This document shows, piece by piece, positions 1 to 6,909 of a stretch of DNA of 28,731 nucleotides. Source of the DNA: MWDV01 sp964634255 (lineage in GTDB: Bacteria > Verrucomicrobiota > Verrucomicrobiia > Limisphaerales > MWDV01); the NCBI GenBank assembly GCA_964634255.1, contig CAZWJC010000058.1, positions 1 through 28,731 of the forward strand. Direction: 5' to 3'. Positions within the stretch are counted from its first letter, which is position 1. Each line of letters starts with the position of its first letter. The notes below the pieces were generated by a model that did no database searches, was not told the DNA's origin, and saw only the letters and a program-made list of their open reading frames with translations. The position numbers and the translations under genes are program-made.

Positions 1-590
1 GCGGCGATGTCCTCCAAATCCTGCCGGCTCATGATCGCGCCGGTGGGATTGTTCGGGAAGTTCAGCATCAAGACTTTCGTCTTGGGCGTGACCTTCGCCT
101 CCAACATGGCGCGCGTGAGCCGGAAACCGTTCTCCGCCTTGGTCTCGACCGCCAGCGGCACGCCGTGAGCAAAGACGATCGTGGCGCGATACGACACGTA
201 GCACGGCTCGTGGAACAGGACTTCGTCGCCCGGATTGATCAGCGCCCGCAACGCGATGTCCAGCGCCTCGCTCACGCCGACCGTAACGAGGATCTCGTTC
301 TCGGGATTGTATTCCGCGCCGAACCCTTTGCGGACGTATTTGCTCAACGCCTTGCGCAGTTCGAGATAGCCAAGGTTGCTGGTGTAATGCGTCGCGCCGC
401 GTTCGAGCGAGAACACGGTGGATTCGCGCACGTGCCAGGGCGTGTCGAAGTCGGGCTCGCCAATGCCCAGACTGATCACGTCCTTCATCGTGCTGACGAT
501 GTCGAAGAAATCGCGGATGCCCGAGCGCGGGATGTCCCGCACCTGGTGCGCGAGCCGGTTACGGAGCGACACTGGACTGTTGTCTTGCAT
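1..590 (-). CDS. PLP-dependent aminotransferase, N-terminal part (cut by window edge)
   Basis: This is a fold-type I aminotransferase of the aspartate/aromatic family, which moves amino groups between amino acids and 2-oxo acids using pyridoxal phosphate. About 196 N-terminal residues are visible. They include the family's early segment ISLGIGEPDFDTP, the substrate-side stretch THYTSNLGYLELRKAL, the cofactor-phosphate loop region VTVGVSEALD, and LNFPNNPTGA, which holds the conserved Asn of the N-P-T-G motif. The Schiff-base lysine lies beyond the window. The ATG at 590 is preceded by a GGAAAA purine run. An Lrp/AsnC regulator lies upstream on the same strand, a common pairing, but a toxin-antitoxin module sits between them. 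The first codons (552-574) repeat the 3' end of the lrp gene, so the ancestral start may have been the GTG at codon 7. The exact substrate cannot be told from this fragment. Confidence 0.93.
   Translation of the reverse strand, partial: MQDNSPVSLRNRLAHQVRDIPRSGIRDFFDIVSTMKDVISLGIGEPDFDTPWHVRESTVFSLERGATHYTSNLGYLELRKALSKYVRKGFGAEYNPENEILVTVGVSEALDIALRALINPGDEVLFHEPCYVSYRATIVFAHGVPLAVETKAENGFRLTRAMLEAKVTPKTKVLMLNFPNNPTGAIMSRQDLEDIA
552..574. repeat. 23-bp direct repeat flanking the TA module, copy 1
   Basis: Positions 552-574 match 1236-1258 at 21 of 23 bases, including an exact 14-base core acggagcgacactg. This copy covers codons 7-13 of the aminotransferase. The two copies are 684 bp apart and bracket the toxin-antitoxin genes. 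Confidence 0.7.
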
Positions 591-686
591 TTTTTTCCGA
601 AAAGTGGTGCGAACGGTAGTTGGCCGGCTTGTGCGCGTCGAGCAGGAATGGAGAGCACAAGCTCCGCAGGGCTTTGCGGGTTTGCG

Positions 687-977
687 TCAGAGTTCTGGTT
701 CACCTCGCGCGCCGTGCCAGTATCGCAAGATGTCCACGCAGTGGTCCTCCAACCTCGGGCGATAGTAAATGACGTAAGGACGCGAGATCAGTCTGCGCAC
801 ACCGGGGCGTTTGGGATAGGGCGAGCCGAGCAAGGGGAAATCCGCCAGGATCGCCACCCGGTCAACCAGCGCATTGCCCACGCGCACGGCAGCCTCGGGG
901 TTGTCCGCGGCGATGAAGCGGACGGCGGACTCCAAATCCGCGATGGCTTGCGGTGAGAAGATTACCTTGCAGCCCAT
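687..977 (-). CDS. RelE/ParE-family toxin of a type II toxin-antitoxin module
   Basis: This is a 96-residue protein with the ParE/RelE superfamily layout. An N-terminal beta strand (KVIFSPQAIADLESAV) is followed by a helical hairpin. The C-terminal strands read RRLISRPYVIYYRP and then DILRYWHGARG, a very common ending in ParE-like toxins. Members poison DNA gyrase (ParE) or cleave mRNA on the ribosome (RelE); the sequence alone does not decide between them, but the YVIYYR and ILRYWHGARG strands resemble ParE more. The start codon overlaps the 3' end of the upstream antitoxin gene by 16 bp, indicating translational coupling. No truncation is seen. Confidence 0.88.
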   Translation of the reverse strand: MGCKVIFSPQAIADLESAVRFIAADNPEAAVRVGNALVDRVAILADFPLLGSPYPKRPGVRRLISRPYVIYYRPRLEDHCVDILRYWHGARGEPEL

Positions 978-1186
978 GAGCCAACCAGCCTGCGCACTTC
1001 GTCCATGGAAACGCCCTTGCCTGTGTCAATGTCGCGCATCGCGTCATCCAGGGAACGTAACAACCGTGCTTCCTCCTGAGCCGTCATCTCGGGCTCAGCT
1101 TGGGAGTTGAGCCAGACCTGCAAGGCTTTTCGCTCGCCGCTGGGGAGCTGGGAAACGGCATCTTGGATTTCAACCAACGTGCTCAT
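962..1186 (-). CDS. antitoxin partner of the ParE-like toxin
   Basis: This 74-residue acidic protein lies directly upstream of the ParE-like toxin and overlaps it by 16 bp. It contains MSTLVEIQDAVSQLPSGERK followed by a helical, Asp/Glu-rich C-terminal half, which would be the part that wraps the toxin. It has no obvious ribbon-helix-helix sequence and looks like the addiction-module antitoxins that begin with a short helical LxEIxxAVxxLP segment. The ATG at 1186 is preferred over an in-frame TTG at 1195. The assignment rests mainly on position, size and coupling. Confidence 0.75.
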   Translation of the reverse strand: MSTLVEIQDAVSQLPSGERKALQVWLNSQAEPEMTAQEEARLLRSLDDAMRDIDTGKGVSMDEVRRLVGSWAAR

Positions 1187-1235
1187 GACAGTCAAAAGCT
1201 AGTGCGCCGGTTCAACTTGGGCAAAGCGCATTTTG

Positions 1236-1258
1236 GAGCCGTCTACGGAGCGACACTG
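1236..1258. repeat. 23-bp direct repeat flanking the TA module, copy 2
   Basis: This is the second copy of the repeat at 552-574. It covers the last four codons and the stop of the lrp gene. Read in the aminotransferase frame it gives VSLRRRL, against VSLRNRL in the real aminotransferase, as expected of a relic of the old aminotransferase start. Confidence 0.7.
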
Positions 1259-1722
1259 AGCCGTTCATCTTTTTGCTCCGCATGCATCAACACGCCGAGA
1301 CGCTTGTAAGTCTTGAGCATGAAATGGGTGGAAGTGGAAATGACGCCCTCCAGCGGCGAAAGCCGTTCGCTGACGAACGACGCGACTTGGTGGAGGTTGC
1401 GCCCTTCGACGAACAGCAGCAAATCGAACGTGCCGCTCATCAGGTAAGCAGAACGCACTTCGGGAAACCGGCTGATCCGCTCGGCGATGGTATTGAACCC
1501 GCCCTCGCGCTGCGGCGTGACCTTGACCTCGATGACCGCCGTGACCTTGTCGAGATCAAGCTGGTCTTCGTTGAGCAACGCCTGATAGCCACGGATGACG
1601 CCGGCCTTCTCGTACGCGGCGATGCGCGCGTCCACGTCGGCGACCGTCGTGTTCAACATCTTCGCAATGGCCTCGTGCGATTCGAGCGCGTTGCCTTCCA
1701 GGATTTTCAGCAGTTCGTCCAT
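1243..1722 (-). CDS. Lrp/AsnC-family transcriptional regulator
   Basis: This 159-residue protein has an N-terminal winged helix-turn-helix (about residues 1-60, with ESHEAIAKMLNTTVADVDARIAAYEKAGVIRGYQ split around the recognition helix). A C-terminal RAM/AsnC ligand-binding domain follows (VTAVIEVKVTPQ, FPEVRSAYLMSGTFDLLL, and STSTHFMLKTYK). Family members sense amino acids and control amino-acid metabolism genes. The downstream aminotransferase is the likely functional partner. The start at ATG 1722 is chosen because the family domain begins there; the longer in-frame extension upstream has no domain match and overlaps flhB. An imperfect inverted repeat lies 13 bp upstream of the start. Confidence 0.92.
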   Translation of the reverse strand: MDELLKILEGNALESHEAIAKMLNTTVADVDARIAAYEKAGVIRGYQALLNEDQLDLDKVTAVIEVKVTPQREGGFNTIAERISRFPEVRSAYLMSGTFDLLLFVEGRNLHQVASFVSERLSPLEGVISTSTHFMLKTYKRLGVLMHAEQKDERLSVAP

Positions 1723-1734
1723 AACTCGTTTCTG

Positions 1735-1752
1735 GCGTTGCGCTGCAAACGC
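1735..1752 (-). promoter_or_regulatory. imperfect inverted repeat upstream of lrp, possible operator
   Basis: The plus strand reads gcgttgc-gct-gcaaacgc, a seven-base inverted repeat with one bulged base, ending 13 bp before the lrp start codon. Lrp/AsnC proteins often bind imperfect palindromes and regulate their own genes, so this could be an autoregulatory operator. The site is inferred from position and symmetry only. Confidence 0.3.
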
Positions 1753-1796
1753 TAAACGATGGACGCCTTGGGAAACAAGCCCTATCCCGTTGAAAG

Positions 1797-1817
1797 CTGA
1801 CGAAGATCGCCCGTCAG
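1797..1817 (-). terminator. weak stem-loop at the end of flhB
   Basis: On the minus strand CTGACG pairs with CGTCAG across a nine-base loop, followed by CTTTC. The stem overlaps the flhB stop codon at the point where the flagellar operon ends. The T tract is short, so intrinsic termination here is uncertain. Confidence 0.25.
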
Positions 1818-2899
1818 GCCTGGTTCCGTTCCGCGTAGTAGCGGTAGCGGTTGACGCGATAGACCCAGGCGAGAATCTCGGCCACGGCGGCGTAGAGTTG
1901 CGCGGGGATTTCGCCGCCGACACGACCATGTTTGAAGAGCATGCGTGCCAGGGGCTTGTTCTCCATGATCGGCACCTGGTGCTGCTGGGCGATCTCGCGG
2001 ATGCGCTGCGCATTCAACCGGATTCCCTTCGCCACGATTTGCGGGGCGCGCATGGTCTTGCGGTCATAGCGTAGCGCGATGGCGATGTGGGTGGGGTTGG
2101 TGACCACCACATCGGCTTTGGGCACGTCGGCCAGCTCACGAGCTTTGCGGTTGGAGCGTTTGCGACGGCGTTGGGCGGCCTTGACCTGAGGATTACCTTC
2201 GGAGCTTTTCAATTCCTCCTTCAGCTCCTCCTTCGTCATCATCATGTCCTGCTTCGTGCGCCACCATTGGTAGCCATAGTCGGCGGCGGCCACGACAAGC
2301 AACGCCAGGCCCACGCGTAGGAAGATGGTCAGGCTCGCGCCCGCCAGGAAGCCCGCCATGCGGCCCACGTCCACGGATGTGCGGAAGATCGGGTCTTCGA
2401 GGATGCTGCGGACTTCCGAATACGTGAGCGCGATGATGACGGCCAGCTTGACCATGGAAAGGGCCGTGGGTGCGACCATGCGCACGGAGAACAGTCGCTT
2501 GAAACCTTCGACGGGGTTGAGTCGATTCCAGTTCGGCGTCAACGCCTCGGAAGCGGTATTAAAGCGGTTCTGAATGGCGCCGGCGAGCAGTCCGGCGAGA
2601 CACGTGGCCAGCACCACCGGCCCGGCACATTTTGCCGCGAGCAAGAAACCACTCGCGGCATAACCTTGAAGCATGTCGCTCGAAACCGGCGTGTCATGAA
2701 GGTGGGCGAGCGAGGTCGTTGTGGCTGCGACCAACAAATCCCACGTCTCGCGACCGCTGAAGGTCAGTGCTCCCAAACCACCCAGCAGCACAAAGGCCGT
2801 CTGCACCTCGGCGCTGCGCGCGATCTGGCCCTTGCTGAGCGCCTCCTCCAGCCGACGCGGTGTCGGTTGTTCGGTTTTCTCGCCCGTTTGCTCGCTCAT
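1814..2899 (-). CDS. flhB: flagellar export switch protein FlhB
   Basis: FlhB is the export-gate component that switches secretion from rod/hook substrates to filament substrates. The 361-residue protein has a typical N-terminus (EQTGEKTEQPTPRRLEEALSK split by the signature PTPRRL), four hydrophobic segments between about residues 32 and 207, and a charged linker. The autocleavage motif NPTH is at residues 268-271, followed by IAIALRY and the conserved APQIVAKG segment. Length and motif are normal, so it should self-cleave. It is the last flagellar gene of the operon, 15 bp after fliR. FlhA, which usually follows flhB in this gene order, is absent; the next gene is the lrp regulator. Confidence 0.98.
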   Translation of the reverse strand: MSEQTGEKTEQPTPRRLEEALSKGQIARSAEVQTAFVLLGGLGALTFSGRETWDLLVAATTTSLAHLHDTPVSSDMLQGYAASGFLLAAKCAGPVVLATCLAGLLAGAIQNRFNTASEALTPNWNRLNPVEGFKRLFSVRMVAPTALSMVKLAVIIALTYSEVRSILEDPIFRTSVDVGRMAGFLAGASLTIFLRVGLALLVVAAADYGYQWWRTKQDMMMTKEELKEELKSSEGNPQVKAAQRRRKRSNRKARELADVPKADVVVTNPTHIAIALRYDRKTMRAPQIVAKGIRLNAQRIREIAQQHQVPIMENKPLARMLFKHGRVGGEIPAQLYAAVAEILAWVYRVNRYRYYAERNQA

Positions 2900-2914
2900 G
2901 GTAGCAAGGTCAGC

Positions 2915-3679
2915 TCAGGCCCCGCCCAGGATTTGGGCCAGGCCCATCATGTCTTCCGGCAGGCGGCGCAGGTAGTTCATCACGTGCTGGGCCGTGAGGT
3001 TCAGCGTGAAGCCGAACACGGCCAGCCCGCCCGCGATGCGAAACGAGAAGCTTAGAATGAACACGTTCATCTGCGGCACGGCGCGGCTGAGCACCGCGAA
3101 CACCAGCGTAACGACGAACGACACGGCCAGCACGGGGGCGGTGATTTGCAGCCCGACGATGAAGATGCGGCTGGTATGTGTCATGACCGTGTTGAACAGG
3201 GTCTCGTTCAAGTGCGCCCCGCCCACCGGCAGAACCAGATAGGTCTGCTGGAAGCCCGCCAGAATCCAGTGATGCAGATCCAGCGTGAGCATGACGATGG
3301 CGGCCAGAAAGAACAGGATGGCGCCCGGAATCGGCGACGCGCCCGCGCCGAGCGGATTCATGATCGTGCCCATGTTCAGCCCGATTTCCGTGGCGATGAT
3401 GCCGCCCGCCAGATCGGCGGCGTAGAACACCATGCGTGAGACGAAGCCCAGCAACAAACCGATGCTGACCTCCTGCGCCATCAAACCGATCAGGCTGAGC
3501 AGGGTGAGCTTGCCCAGCGCGAGCGGCGGCAGGATGGGCGAGAGGAGCATCGCGGTCAGCGCGCCGAGGGCCACGCGCAGGATGTGGGGAAAGTTCGTCG
3601 CCGAGAAGAACGGGAGCACGTAGAGGAACGCGCTGATGCGCAGAAAGACCAGGGTGAAGTTGTAGAGATCCAGTTCCAT
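2915..3679 (-). CDS. fliR: flagellar export-gate protein FliR
   Basis: FliR is a polytopic inner-membrane protein of the flagellar type III export gate, where it assembles with FliP and FliQ in a helical core. The 254-residue sequence begins at the hydrophobic segment NFTLVFLRISAFLYVLPFFS and has about six membrane segments. It includes the family-typical NPLGAGASPIPG and the late FRIAGGLAVFGFTLNLTAQ region. Length is normal. It follows fliQ after a 72-bp gap that contains a strong stem-loop, the only sizeable break in this part of the operon. Confidence 0.97.
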   Translation of the reverse strand: MELDLYNFTLVFLRISAFLYVLPFFSATNFPHILRVALGALTAMLLSPILPPLALGKLTLLSLIGLMAQEVSIGLLLGFVSRMVFYAADLAGGIIATEIGLNMGTIMNPLGAGASPIPGAILFFLAAIVMLTLDLHHWILAGFQQTYLVLPVGGAHLNETLFNTVMTHTSRIFIVGLQITAPVLAVSFVVTLVFAVLSRAVPQMNVFILSFSFRIAGGLAVFGFTLNLTAQHVMNYLRRLPEDMMGLAQILGGA

Positions 3680-3715
3680 GCTGGTCCAGTTAGTGGTCAG
3701 TCGCTGGTCGTTCTT

Positions 3716-3736
3716 GGGGCGGCGAACCGCCGCCCC
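3716..3736. repeat. perfect 9-bp stem-loop between fliQ and fliR
   Basis: The plus strand reads ggggcggcg-aac-cgccgcccc, a perfect nine-base-pair all-GC stem with a three-base loop, in the 72-bp gap between fliQ and fliR. No T tract follows it on the minus (transcribed) strand, so it does not look like a simple terminator. It could pause polymerase, protect an mRNA end or mark an extragenic palindromic repeat. Confidence 0.75.
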
Positions 3737-3751
3737 TGACCCGTGATTTCC

Positions 3752-4021
3752 TCATTGCACCATTTGCGGCATCTTCTCGATAACCGCTGTGGTGAACTCA
3801 ACCAGCGTGCGCACAATCCAGGGAAGCAGCAGCAACAAGACCCCCACCACGCCCAGCGCCTTGGGCACAAACGTCAGCGTTTGCTCGTGAATCGAGGTTA
3901 CCGCCTGGAACAAACTCACGGCCAGGCCGATGGTCATCGCCGCCGCCAGGAAGGGCGCGCTTAGGGCGAGGGCCTGATACATCATGTTTTTCAGGAGCTC
4001 AATGGCGAATTCAGGATTCAT
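3752..4021 (-). CDS. fliQ: flagellar export-gate protein FliQ
   Basis: FliQ is a small two-helix membrane protein of the flagellar export gate. The 89-residue product begins MNPEFAIELLKNMMYQAL and carries the typical APFLAAAMTIGLAVSLFQAVTSI split around its first hairpin. The conserved EQTLTFVPK loop and the second hydrophobic helix (GVVGVLLLLLPWIV) follow. The reading frame continues upstream, but ATG 4021 gives the family's standard start and length. It lies between a small unknown gene and fliR in the usual fliP-fliQ-fliR order. Confidence 0.96.
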   Translation of the reverse strand: MNPEFAIELLKNMMYQALALSAPFLAAAMTIGLAVSLFQAVTSIHEQTLTFVPKALGVVGVLLLLLPWIVRTLVEFTTAVIEKMPQMVQ

Positions 4022-4085
4022 GGCAATAGAAACGTGCCGCGCTGGCGCGCGCGCGAAGCTAGGGCGGAACGGCCACGCCTTGAAG

Positions 4086-4307
4086 TTACTCGACCGTGAC
4101 TTCGGCGGGCAGCGCGCCAGCGAATTGCAGCGTGTCCTCTTCATCCGCCTCGGCGAACGGCGTGCAGCCGCGGGCCGCGCGGGTGAGATGCAACAGGACC
4201 TGCTTCGTCTGGTGGCGGGCCGAGCCGCGGGTCTCTGCACGATGCCGACGCAATTCGTGGTGGCCGGTCTGATCTTCGATGTCGAATGAGTTTTTGACGG
4301 TTCTCAT
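4086..4307 (-). CDS. small hypothetical protein between fliP and fliQ
   Basis: This 73-codon frame starts at ATG 4307, 19 bp after the fliP stop, and ends 64 bp before fliQ. The codons strongly prefer C or G at the third position, like the neighbouring real genes, which argues for coding. The product begins MRTVKNSFDIEDQTGHHEL, has a basic His/Arg-rich middle and ends acidic (FAEADEEDTLQF). It has no membrane segment or signal peptide and I do not recognise a family. fliP and fliQ are normally adjacent, so an extra gene here is unusual. No clear Shine-Dalgarno sequence is visible, so it could also be non-coding spacer. Confidence 0.45.
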   Translation of the reverse strand: MRTVKNSFDIEDQTGHHELRRHRAETRGSARHQTKQVLLHLTRAARGCTPFAEADEEDTLQFAGALPAEVTVE

Positions 4308-4326
4308 GGGTGTAAGTGCTATCAGT

Positions 4327-5160
4327 TTACATGCCAAAACTGCGGACGAGTGAGCGCACAACCAACTCCCAGCCGTCCACGAGGACGAACAGGAGGAGTT
4401 TGAGCGGCAGCGAGAAGGTGGTCGGCGGCATCATCATCATGCCCATGCTCATGAGCACGGTGGCCACGATGAGATCAATCAGGATGAACGGCACGAAGAT
4501 GAGGAAGCCCATCTGGAAGGCCGTCCGCAGTTCGCTGATGACAAAGCCGGGGATCACGACCCGCAGGGGGAGTTCCTCCGGGCGGGTGGGCGGCATCTTG
4601 GCCATGGCCACGAACAACTCGATGTCGCGGGGTCGGGCCTGGCGCAGCATGAAGGCGCGGATTTGGGCTGCCGCGCGGTCCATGGCCTCCGTGCTGTTGA
4701 TCTGCTGGGCCTGGTACGGGACGAGCGCCTCGCGGTGGATGTTTTCGTAAACCGGTGCCATCACGAAGTAAGTGATGAACAAGGACAAGCCCACGATGAT
4801 CTGGTTGGCAGGCGTGCCCTGCAACTGCAGCGCCGTCCGAACGAACGACAGCACGATAACGATCCGCGTGAAGCAGGTCATTAGCAGGAGAATCGCCGGC
4901 GCGAGCGACAGCAGCGTGATGACCACCAGGACCTTGATGGCAGTGTCCACGTCCTGTGTTCCCTGCTGTCCCCCCAGCGTGAGTTGCACCGGTCCGAAAC
5001 CGGTGGTCAGATTCGTGGTTTGCGCCGAAGCCGCACCCACCAACCCGAGGCACAGGAGGACGAGCAACAGCCAACGCCCAACATCGACAGACGATCGCCC
5101 GGCGTGTCTCGGGCGTTCGGGCTCTGAGCTTCGATGTTGGGTGTTGGCGGTCGCTGTCAT
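4327..5160 (-). CDS. fliP: flagellar export-gate protein FliP
   Basis: FliP forms the pentameric core of the flagellar export gate. The 277-residue protein has a cleavable signal region (WLLLVLLCLGLVGAASAQ), as FliP proteins often do. The family signature LLMTCFTRIVIVLSFVRTAL is followed by the GTPANQIIVGLSLFITYFVM segment. A periplasmic loop and a C-terminal pair of helices (GFLIFVPFILIDLIVATVLM, MMMMPPTTFSLPLKLLLF) complete it. The start codon overlaps the fliO stop in an ATGA arrangement (5157-5160). The N-terminus before the signal segment is longer and more charged than usual (about 28 residues), so a slightly later start is possible. Confidence 0.97.
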   Translation of the reverse strand: MTATANTQHRSSEPERPRHAGRSSVDVGRWLLLVLLCLGLVGAASAQTTNLTTGFGPVQLTLGGQQGTQDVDTAIKVLVVITLLSLAPAILLLMTCFTRIVIVLSFVRTALQLQGTPANQIIVGLSLFITYFVMAPVYENIHREALVPYQAQQINSTEAMDRAAAQIRAFMLRQARPRDIELFVAMAKMPPTRPEELPLRVVIPGFVISELRTAFQMGFLIFVPFILIDLIVATVLMSMGMMMMPPTTFSLPLKLLLFVLVDGWELVVRSLVRSFGM

Positions 5161-5621
5161 CGCTTGCCTCGGAGGACTTGCGTGAGCGCCTCGGTAAACG
5201 CCGGAGCGGCGGGTTCGGGGGCGCGACTGGGTTCAGCTTCGTCAGCGGCCGGGAGGTGGCTCAGGAAATTGACGCCCGTCGGCGAGGAAGCGAGGAGAAA
5301 GCGTTGTTGTTCGTAGCCGACGACATAGAGCGCGTGGCGACCGCCCAGTGATCTAACTTCCAACACGTTGAGCCGGGGCGCCGCGCCGCCCCGCGCCGCG
5401 AGGCGCTGCCAGTTGCGCACCAGCCAGACGCCGCCGAGGAACAAGGCAATAACCAGCGCCAGTGCGCCGAAAACACGGATCAAGGACGCGCCCACATCCG
5501 GCAGGTTTGCTGGGAGGGCGACCGCATTGGTGCCGGCCTCCAGCGCCGCGCTGGCCCGGGCGGTCAACCCCGTCCACAAGGGCAGCGTCCAGAACCAGCT
5601 CTGAGCAGGGCGCGGTTTCAT
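5157..5621 (-). CDS. fliO: flagellar biosynthetic protein FliO
   Basis: FliO is a small bitopic membrane protein that helps FliP assemble. The 154-residue product has a short N-terminal hydrophobic stretch (a signal/anchor segment), then a membrane helix LIRVFGALALVIALFLGGVWLV. The cytoplasmic SH3-like part follows, with LNVLEVRSLGGRHALYVVGYEQQRFLL split around the typical FliO segment LG-R-ALYVVGYEQQ. ATG 5621 is preferred to a TTG at 5669 that would overlap fliN. It is coupled to fliP by a 4-bp ATGA overlap. Assigned by structure, the typical core and position between fliN and fliP. Confidence 0.9.
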   Translation of the reverse strand: MKPRPAQSWFWTLPLWTGLTARASAALEAGTNAVALPANLPDVGASLIRVFGALALVIALFLGGVWLVRNWQRLAARGGAAPRLNVLEVRSLGGRHALYVVGYEQQRFLLASSPTGVNFLSHLPAADEAEPSRAPEPAAPAFTEALTQVLRGKR

Positions 5622-5646
5622 GGGCGGCAGGTGGGAAGCTGCGCGG

Positions 5647-5916
5647 TTACGCGGGCAGGGTTCCGCCAATGACTTCAGTGATTTTCACCCCGAAGCGGTC
5701 TTCGATGACGACGACTTCGCCGCGGGCGATGAGCTTGCCATTGACGCTAAGCTCCACGGGAGCGTCGGCGGGTTTGTCGAGCTGAACCACTGAGCCAACG
5801 TTGAGTTGCAGGACTTCGCGCATCGGCATCTGGCAACTGCCCAGTTCGATGGTCAGGCTGACCGGCACATCGAGGACGAGATTCAGGTTGGCAGGGGGTT
5901 CGAGCGTGGCGTTCAT
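5647..5916 (-). CDS. fliN: flagellar motor switch protein FliN (minimal SpoA domain)
   Basis: FliN forms the lower rim of the C ring together with FliM and binds FliH to dock the export ATPase. The 89-residue protein is essentially one SpoA domain: LVLDVPVSLTIELGSCQMPM, LQLNVGSVVQLDKPADAPVE, and VNGKLIARGEVVVIEDRFGVKITEV split into the usual two strands. It lacks the CheC-like phosphatase part found in the FliY form of Bacillus. It lies 9 bp after fliM. The short size is at the low end for FliN but the whole fold is present. Confidence 0.96.
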   Translation of the reverse strand: MNATLEPPANLNLVLDVPVSLTIELGSCQMPMREVLQLNVGSVVQLDKPADAPVELSVNGKLIARGEVVVIEDRFGVKITEVIGGTLPA

Positions 5917-5925
5917 GGCAAAGGG

Positions 5926-6903
5926 TTACGCGGAAATGGGCGCGGTCAGTTGGACGGCCCAACGGCCGCCGCGGGTGCCGGGGCGGCCGAGAAACTTGGT
6001 GCGTTGGCTGAGACGCAATTCCACCTGGGCGGCGCAGGCGGGGTCGAGCATAAGCACGTCGCCTTGCTTGAGGCGCGTGATGTCGCCAGCCGAAAGTTGC
6101 AGCCCCTTCCACTCCGCCGTGAGCGGCACCGGCACAGTGTCGAATTCGGGATTCCACCTCGGGCGTGCTGCAGCGGCGGGGGCGGCGTCGTCGCGCGGCA
6201 GGCCGGCCGGGCACAACAGGCGAACGAGAGGTTCCACCGTTGCGTAGGGAAAGGCGAGGTGAACCGGCTGGAGCTGCTCGCCCAGACCTGCGTTCAGGGT
6301 GATGACCAGCATCGCGGTGTCGGCGGGGGCGGTTTGGAGAAAGCGACTGTTGTTTTCGTGGCCCAAGATGGAGGGGCGCAGGTCGCGCATCTCGTGCCAA
6401 TGACCGCACCACTCACTCAACACAATCATGGCGGCCTGATCGCAGAGGGCGGTTTCCAGTTCACTGAGGTCACGGTTCTGGTCGGACATCTGTCCGGGTC
6501 CGCCGAGAAGCCGGTCCACCAAGGTGAGCCCGAGACGCGGGGGAACAACCAGCAGGCCCACGCCTTTCAGCGGGTCGGTCTTGAAGAGGGTGATGTGCGT
6601 GGGGCTGGGCAGCCCTTCGAGGAACTTCTGATATCCGACAATTTGTAGCTTGCCCAACTGCACGGTGAATTCGAGGCGGAGAAAGATGGCCAGCCGGGCC
6701 GCCATCGAACGCACGAGCTGTTCGTGCCGCAGGCGGATGCGGCGCAGTTCACTCGGCGCGAGAAAGCCTGATTGCCGGAAATCTACATGCCGGATATCGG
6801 CAGCCGGACGCATCTCGCGCACCCCGCGGGAGGTCAGCACCGAGACGCCGGCAGCGGCGGTCGCATTCTCGGGCACAGGAGGTTGGGGCGGGGCGGAGTC
6901 CAT
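5926..6903 (-). CDS. fliM: flagellar motor switch protein FliM (no CheY-binding peptide)
   Basis: FliM is the C-ring protein that links FliG to FliN and normally receives CheY-P through an N-terminal peptide. The 325-residue protein has the CheC-like middle domain with the conserved LLGGPGQ loop (residues 133-139), matching the family GGxG motif. A C-terminal SpoA domain covers about residues 255-325. The N-terminus, however, is MDSAPPQPPVPENATAAAGV, Pro/Ala-rich and without the usual LSQxEIDALL-type motif. The start cannot move upstream because an in-frame TAA (the fliL stop) lies two codons before the ATG. It sits between fliL and fliN. Confidence 0.96.
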   Translation of the reverse strand: MDSAPPQPPVPENATAAAGVSVLTSRGVREMRPAADIRHVDFRQSGFLAPSELRRIRLRHEQLVRSMAARLAIFLRLEFTVQLGKLQIVGYQKFLEGLPSPTHITLFKTDPLKGVGLLVVPPRLGLTLVDRLLGGPGQMSDQNRDLSELETALCDQAAMIVLSEWCGHWHEMRDLRPSILGHENNSRFLQTAPADTAMLVITLNAGLGEQLQPVHLAFPYATVEPLVRLLCPAGLPRDDAAPAAAARPRWNPEFDTVPVPLTAEWKGLQLSAGDITRLKQGDVLMLDPACAAQVELRLSQRTKFLGRPGTRGGRWAVQLTAPISA

Positions 6904-6909
6904 GGCCGC

